DNA of 64,000 nucleotides from Leuctra nigra. Lineage: Eukaryota > Arthropoda > Insecta > Plecoptera > Leuctridae. Below, one piece after another: positions 61,551-64,000 of this stretch. Every line of letters starts with the position of its first letter. The stretch's first letter is position 1. The stretch lies in assembly GCA_934045905.1 (NCBI GenBank), contig OW203767.1, positions 22,199,073 to 22,263,072 of the forward strand, given 5' to 3'. The position numbers and the translations under genes are program-made. Under the pieces are notes generated by a model that ran no database searches, was not told the DNA's origin, and saw only the letters and a list, made by a program, of their open reading frames with translations.

Positions 61551-62514
61551 GATATTTTTCACAACACACATCCCTTCATATCATCTGACAATTATTTCAA
61601 TAATGTTGACATATATTTCCAAACATTCATAAAATTTCCGTATAATGCCAATAACTTTTGAAGTTAACGACAGATAAGTGTGAAAATTTACAAAAACACC
61701 TAAAATGTGGATATCGGTGACCATGCAAAACTTGAAGTTGATCCGTCAAACGGTTCCAGTTTAAATTTAAAAAAAATAACAGGACCATGTTCAAAAACTA
61801 TAGACGAGACCCCATACATATTTACCTCATGAACTCAAAGTCCGCTCATCGAAATGCAACTCTACATACTGACTACTTTCATCCTATAATCGCCTATTAT
61901 TAACCCATGCATTTCACTTTCCCCTCGATCTGTTAGCACTCCGTAAGCCGTATATTAACTCATTGTAACACCGTACGTAACAGCAATTACAGTCAATCAA
62001 TACCAACCCAACACGCAGCCAGGACAATATTCTCCGAACAATAAACATGTTGCGGACGATAATAAAATGCACCAATTAGTTTTACACAGTGGAACCAATC
62101 AAATTAACATAAAACATGCAAAAACAGGTTATTAATATCGGTGGACGCTGTCCGTTTAGGTTGAAAAAAAAGTTGATTGCATCATGAAAATATTTAACAT
62201 GGTACATAGGTATCAAGAGACACGATACGAGTTCAACACATTCTACCGAAATAGAACTAGGCGTAGATATAACCTGATAATTGTCGTGACATGGATTGTA
62301 ATTGTGTGCATGAATGATATTGAGCATTCTAGGAAGGATGATGGGAGGTTTAGTAGACAGATGAAATATTTACAGTATTTTGGTAATGTTTTGATAATAG
62401 GCGGTGATTCTATGGGTGGCAGTTAGGGTTGAATGTGAATATTACACACGGTGACAGTGGTAGGTAACAAAATATTGTTTTTACATTTCGGTGGGTTTTA
62501 ACGTTTTAATGTTC

Positions 62515-62590
62515 CTATATGGCGATGGATGAGTGATTATTATAGGTAGATGATGAAAGGGGAAGGTAGGAATATAAGCAATCTTCCAAG
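62515..62590 (-). mobile_element. SINE fragment, degenerate
   Basis: TATGGCGATGGATGAGTGATTATTATAGGTAGATGATGAAAGGGGAAGGTAGG matches the reversed SINE body and lies just upstream of the duplicated exon copies. Confidence 0.45.
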
Positions 62591-62670
62591 TAATTGACGA
62601 GCTAATGAGAGAAATTGCGAAAAAGCTCAGTCAGGTAGAACGGCCTGGGAATAAGTACAGACCATCTGCT

Positions 62671-63072
<402 letters not shown>

Positions 63073-63287
63073 TGATAGGATATGAGAGTATTTTTCTCAA
63101 TTCAGAAGCGGGTTTACCGATGACGTGATGAACAAGAGCTCACCTACTTTTAAATGTCCAAGAAAATTACACCACATTTTAACGTTCGAATCATATTTAG
63201 CGATGATAAGAACAGTTACAAGTATTTTTTTCCATTATATGATGAAGGTTTGTTACTTATGGTTTCAGTCTAAGTGAAGTACCTATG

Positions 63288-64000
63288 CATACTCTATATC
63301 GTGATGTTCTCGTCAACAGACACGGTACAGGAGGTGATGCCCGCCGTGCTCCTGTTCTACCACATCTATACTTGATCATCTTTTACTCTATAACGCGGTG
63401 ATGTTCTCGTCAACAGACACGGTACAGGAGGTGATGCCCGCCGTGCTGCCGTTCTATCACATCTATACTTGATCATCTTGTACTCTATATCGTGATGTTC
63501 TCGTCAACAGACACGGTACAGGAGGTGATGCCCGCCGTGCTGCCGTTCTACCACATCTATACTTGATCATCTTGTACTCTATATCGTGATGTTCTCGTCA
63601 ACAGACACGGTACAGGAGGTGATGCCCGCCGTGCTGCCGTTCTACCACATCTATACTTGATCATCTTGTACTCTATATCGTGACGTTCTCGTTACAGACA
63701 CGGTACAGGAGGTGATGCCCGCCGTGCTGCCGTTCTACCACATCTATACTTGATCATCATGTACTCTATATCGTGATGTTCTCGTCAACAGACACGGTAC
63801 AGGAGGTGATGCCCGCCGTGCTGCCGTTCTACCACATCTATACTTGATCATCTTGTACTCTATATCGTGATGTTCTCGTCAACAGACACGGTACAGGAGG
63901 TCATGCCTGCCGTGCTGCCGTTCTACCACATCTATACTTGATCATCTTGTACTCTATATCGTGATGTTCTCGTCAACAGACACGGTACAGGAGGTGATGC
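63288..64000 (+). repeat. 94-bp tandem array of acceptor plus exon start
   Basis: The unit consists of about 38 bases of intron end (TACTCTATATCGTGATGTTCTC...CAG) and about 56 bases from the ligase exon onward (ACACGGTACAGGAGG...CATCTATACTTGA). Copies start their exon part at 63320, 63417, 63511, 63605, 63698, 63792, 63886 and 63980, giving spacings of 97, 94, 94, 93, 94, 94 and 94. The array runs off the window. Copies are nearly identical, and the first is the most diverged. Confidence 0.95.
63320..63373 (+). CDS. AMP-forming acyl-CoA synthetase, start of coding exon 5 (first of eight tandem copies)
   Basis: After acceptor TTCTCGTCAACAG the sequence reads, in the frame left by exon 4, DTVQEVMPAVLLFYHIY followed by T and a stop; later copies read VLPFYHIY. 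This is the conserved (L)PFYHIYG helix after the ATP loop in luciferase-like enzymes, where a Gly would be expected next. The same acceptor plus exon start repeats at 63417, 63511, 63605, 63698, 63792, 63886 and 63980. All copies that can be read through end HIYT-stop, so the functional exon is probably a further copy beyond the right edge of the window. This first copy carries a Pro-to-Leu change relative to the others. Confidence 0.6.

Larger units (their letters stand above)
58356..61582. repeat. Palindromic tandem array of ten tRNA-like units
   Basis: A 336-bp unit, each containing one tRNA-like gene, is repeated four times in minus orientation (58356 to about 59752) and then six times in plus orientation (about 59756-61582). 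The inner units are nearly identical. The last two spacings are 337 and 287 bp, and the spacer before the fifth plus copy is the most diverged. The array is bracketed by the direct repeat ATCTGACAATT at 58345-58355 and 61583-61593. Both flanks belong to one Helitron-like element. The array lies in intron 4 of the ligase gene (58173-62854). Confidence 0.95.
58255..61793 (-). mobile_element. Helitron-like element fragment split by the tRNA-like array
   Basis: The left part (58255-58345) and right part (61583-61790) read continuously in minus orientation and match 43440-43690 in the reverse sense (GCAAGTTTCTGCTCTAC..., TATTTCCAAACATTCATAAAAT..., AACTTGAAGTTGATC.GTCAAA.GGTTCC). The array interrupts it at AAAATATCTGACAATT. 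Neither terminus of the element is preserved. Confidence 0.65.

Noticed and set aside
58345..61593. A CRISPR array or satellite DNA as explanation for the regular repeats
   Set aside because: The units are 336 bp with no variable spacers, contain complete tRNA-like bodies and invert in the middle, which fits an amplified tRNA-derived repeat.

Overview
The window is AT-rich animal DNA, almost certainly from an arthropod and probably an insect. Genes are split by introns, the non-coding sequence is saturated with short inverted-repeat elements and tRNA- or 5S-derived SINEs, and the first coding exon of an ether-a-go-go (Eag) potassium channel is nearly identical to the insect and vertebrate versions. 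A hemipteran host is my guess from the style of the repeats; nothing in the window proves it. There are no bacterial-type operons, RBSs or CRISPR arrays.

Two real genes can be supported, and they point away from each other. (1) On the minus strand, 23224-23302 is coding exon 1 of eag, ending in a GTAAGT donor. No later eag exon was recognised, so positions 1-23223 are read as a long, repeat-filled first intron. (2) On the plus strand, a gene for an acyl-CoA synthetase / 4-coumarate-CoA-ligase / luciferase-like AMP-forming enzyme starts with a TATA box and putative non-coding exon near 45862-45983. It continues through coding exons at 47340-47724, 50344-50551, 57981-58172 and 62855-63040, and a sixth exon begins in the repeat array at 63320 onward. 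Every coding junction keeps the reading frame (phase 0, then 1, 1, 1). The C-terminal part lies beyond the window.

Layout. 1-23.2 kb: eag intron 1, with a 3.7-kb Mutator-like long-TIR element (593-4282, 9-bp target duplication), a hAT-type element (15834-18081, 8-bp duplication), two copies of an element ending in a large hairpin, SINEs, MITEs and a cluster of nuclear-receptor half-sites. 23.2-24.2 kb: eag exon 1, its upstream region and a foldback element. 24.2-45.8 kb: intergenic, dominated by MITEs, Helitron-like elements and nested insertions. 45.8-64 kb: the ligase gene, with introns carrying a degenerate segmental duplication, a full-length SINE with a 13-bp target duplication, an 830-bp foldback element, a 5S-derived SINE and a LINE fragment.

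The most striking structures are in the ligase gene. Intron 4 holds a 3.2-kb array of ten tRNA-Ala(GGC)-like genes on a 336-bp unit, four on the minus strand followed by six on the plus strand. The whole array is bracketed by an 11-bp direct repeat inside an older Helitron-like element. In addition, three successive exons each carry partial tandem copies of themselves with different periods (about 61 bp, 117 bp and 94 bp); the last forms at least eight copies of a splice acceptor plus exon start, each running into an in-frame stop.
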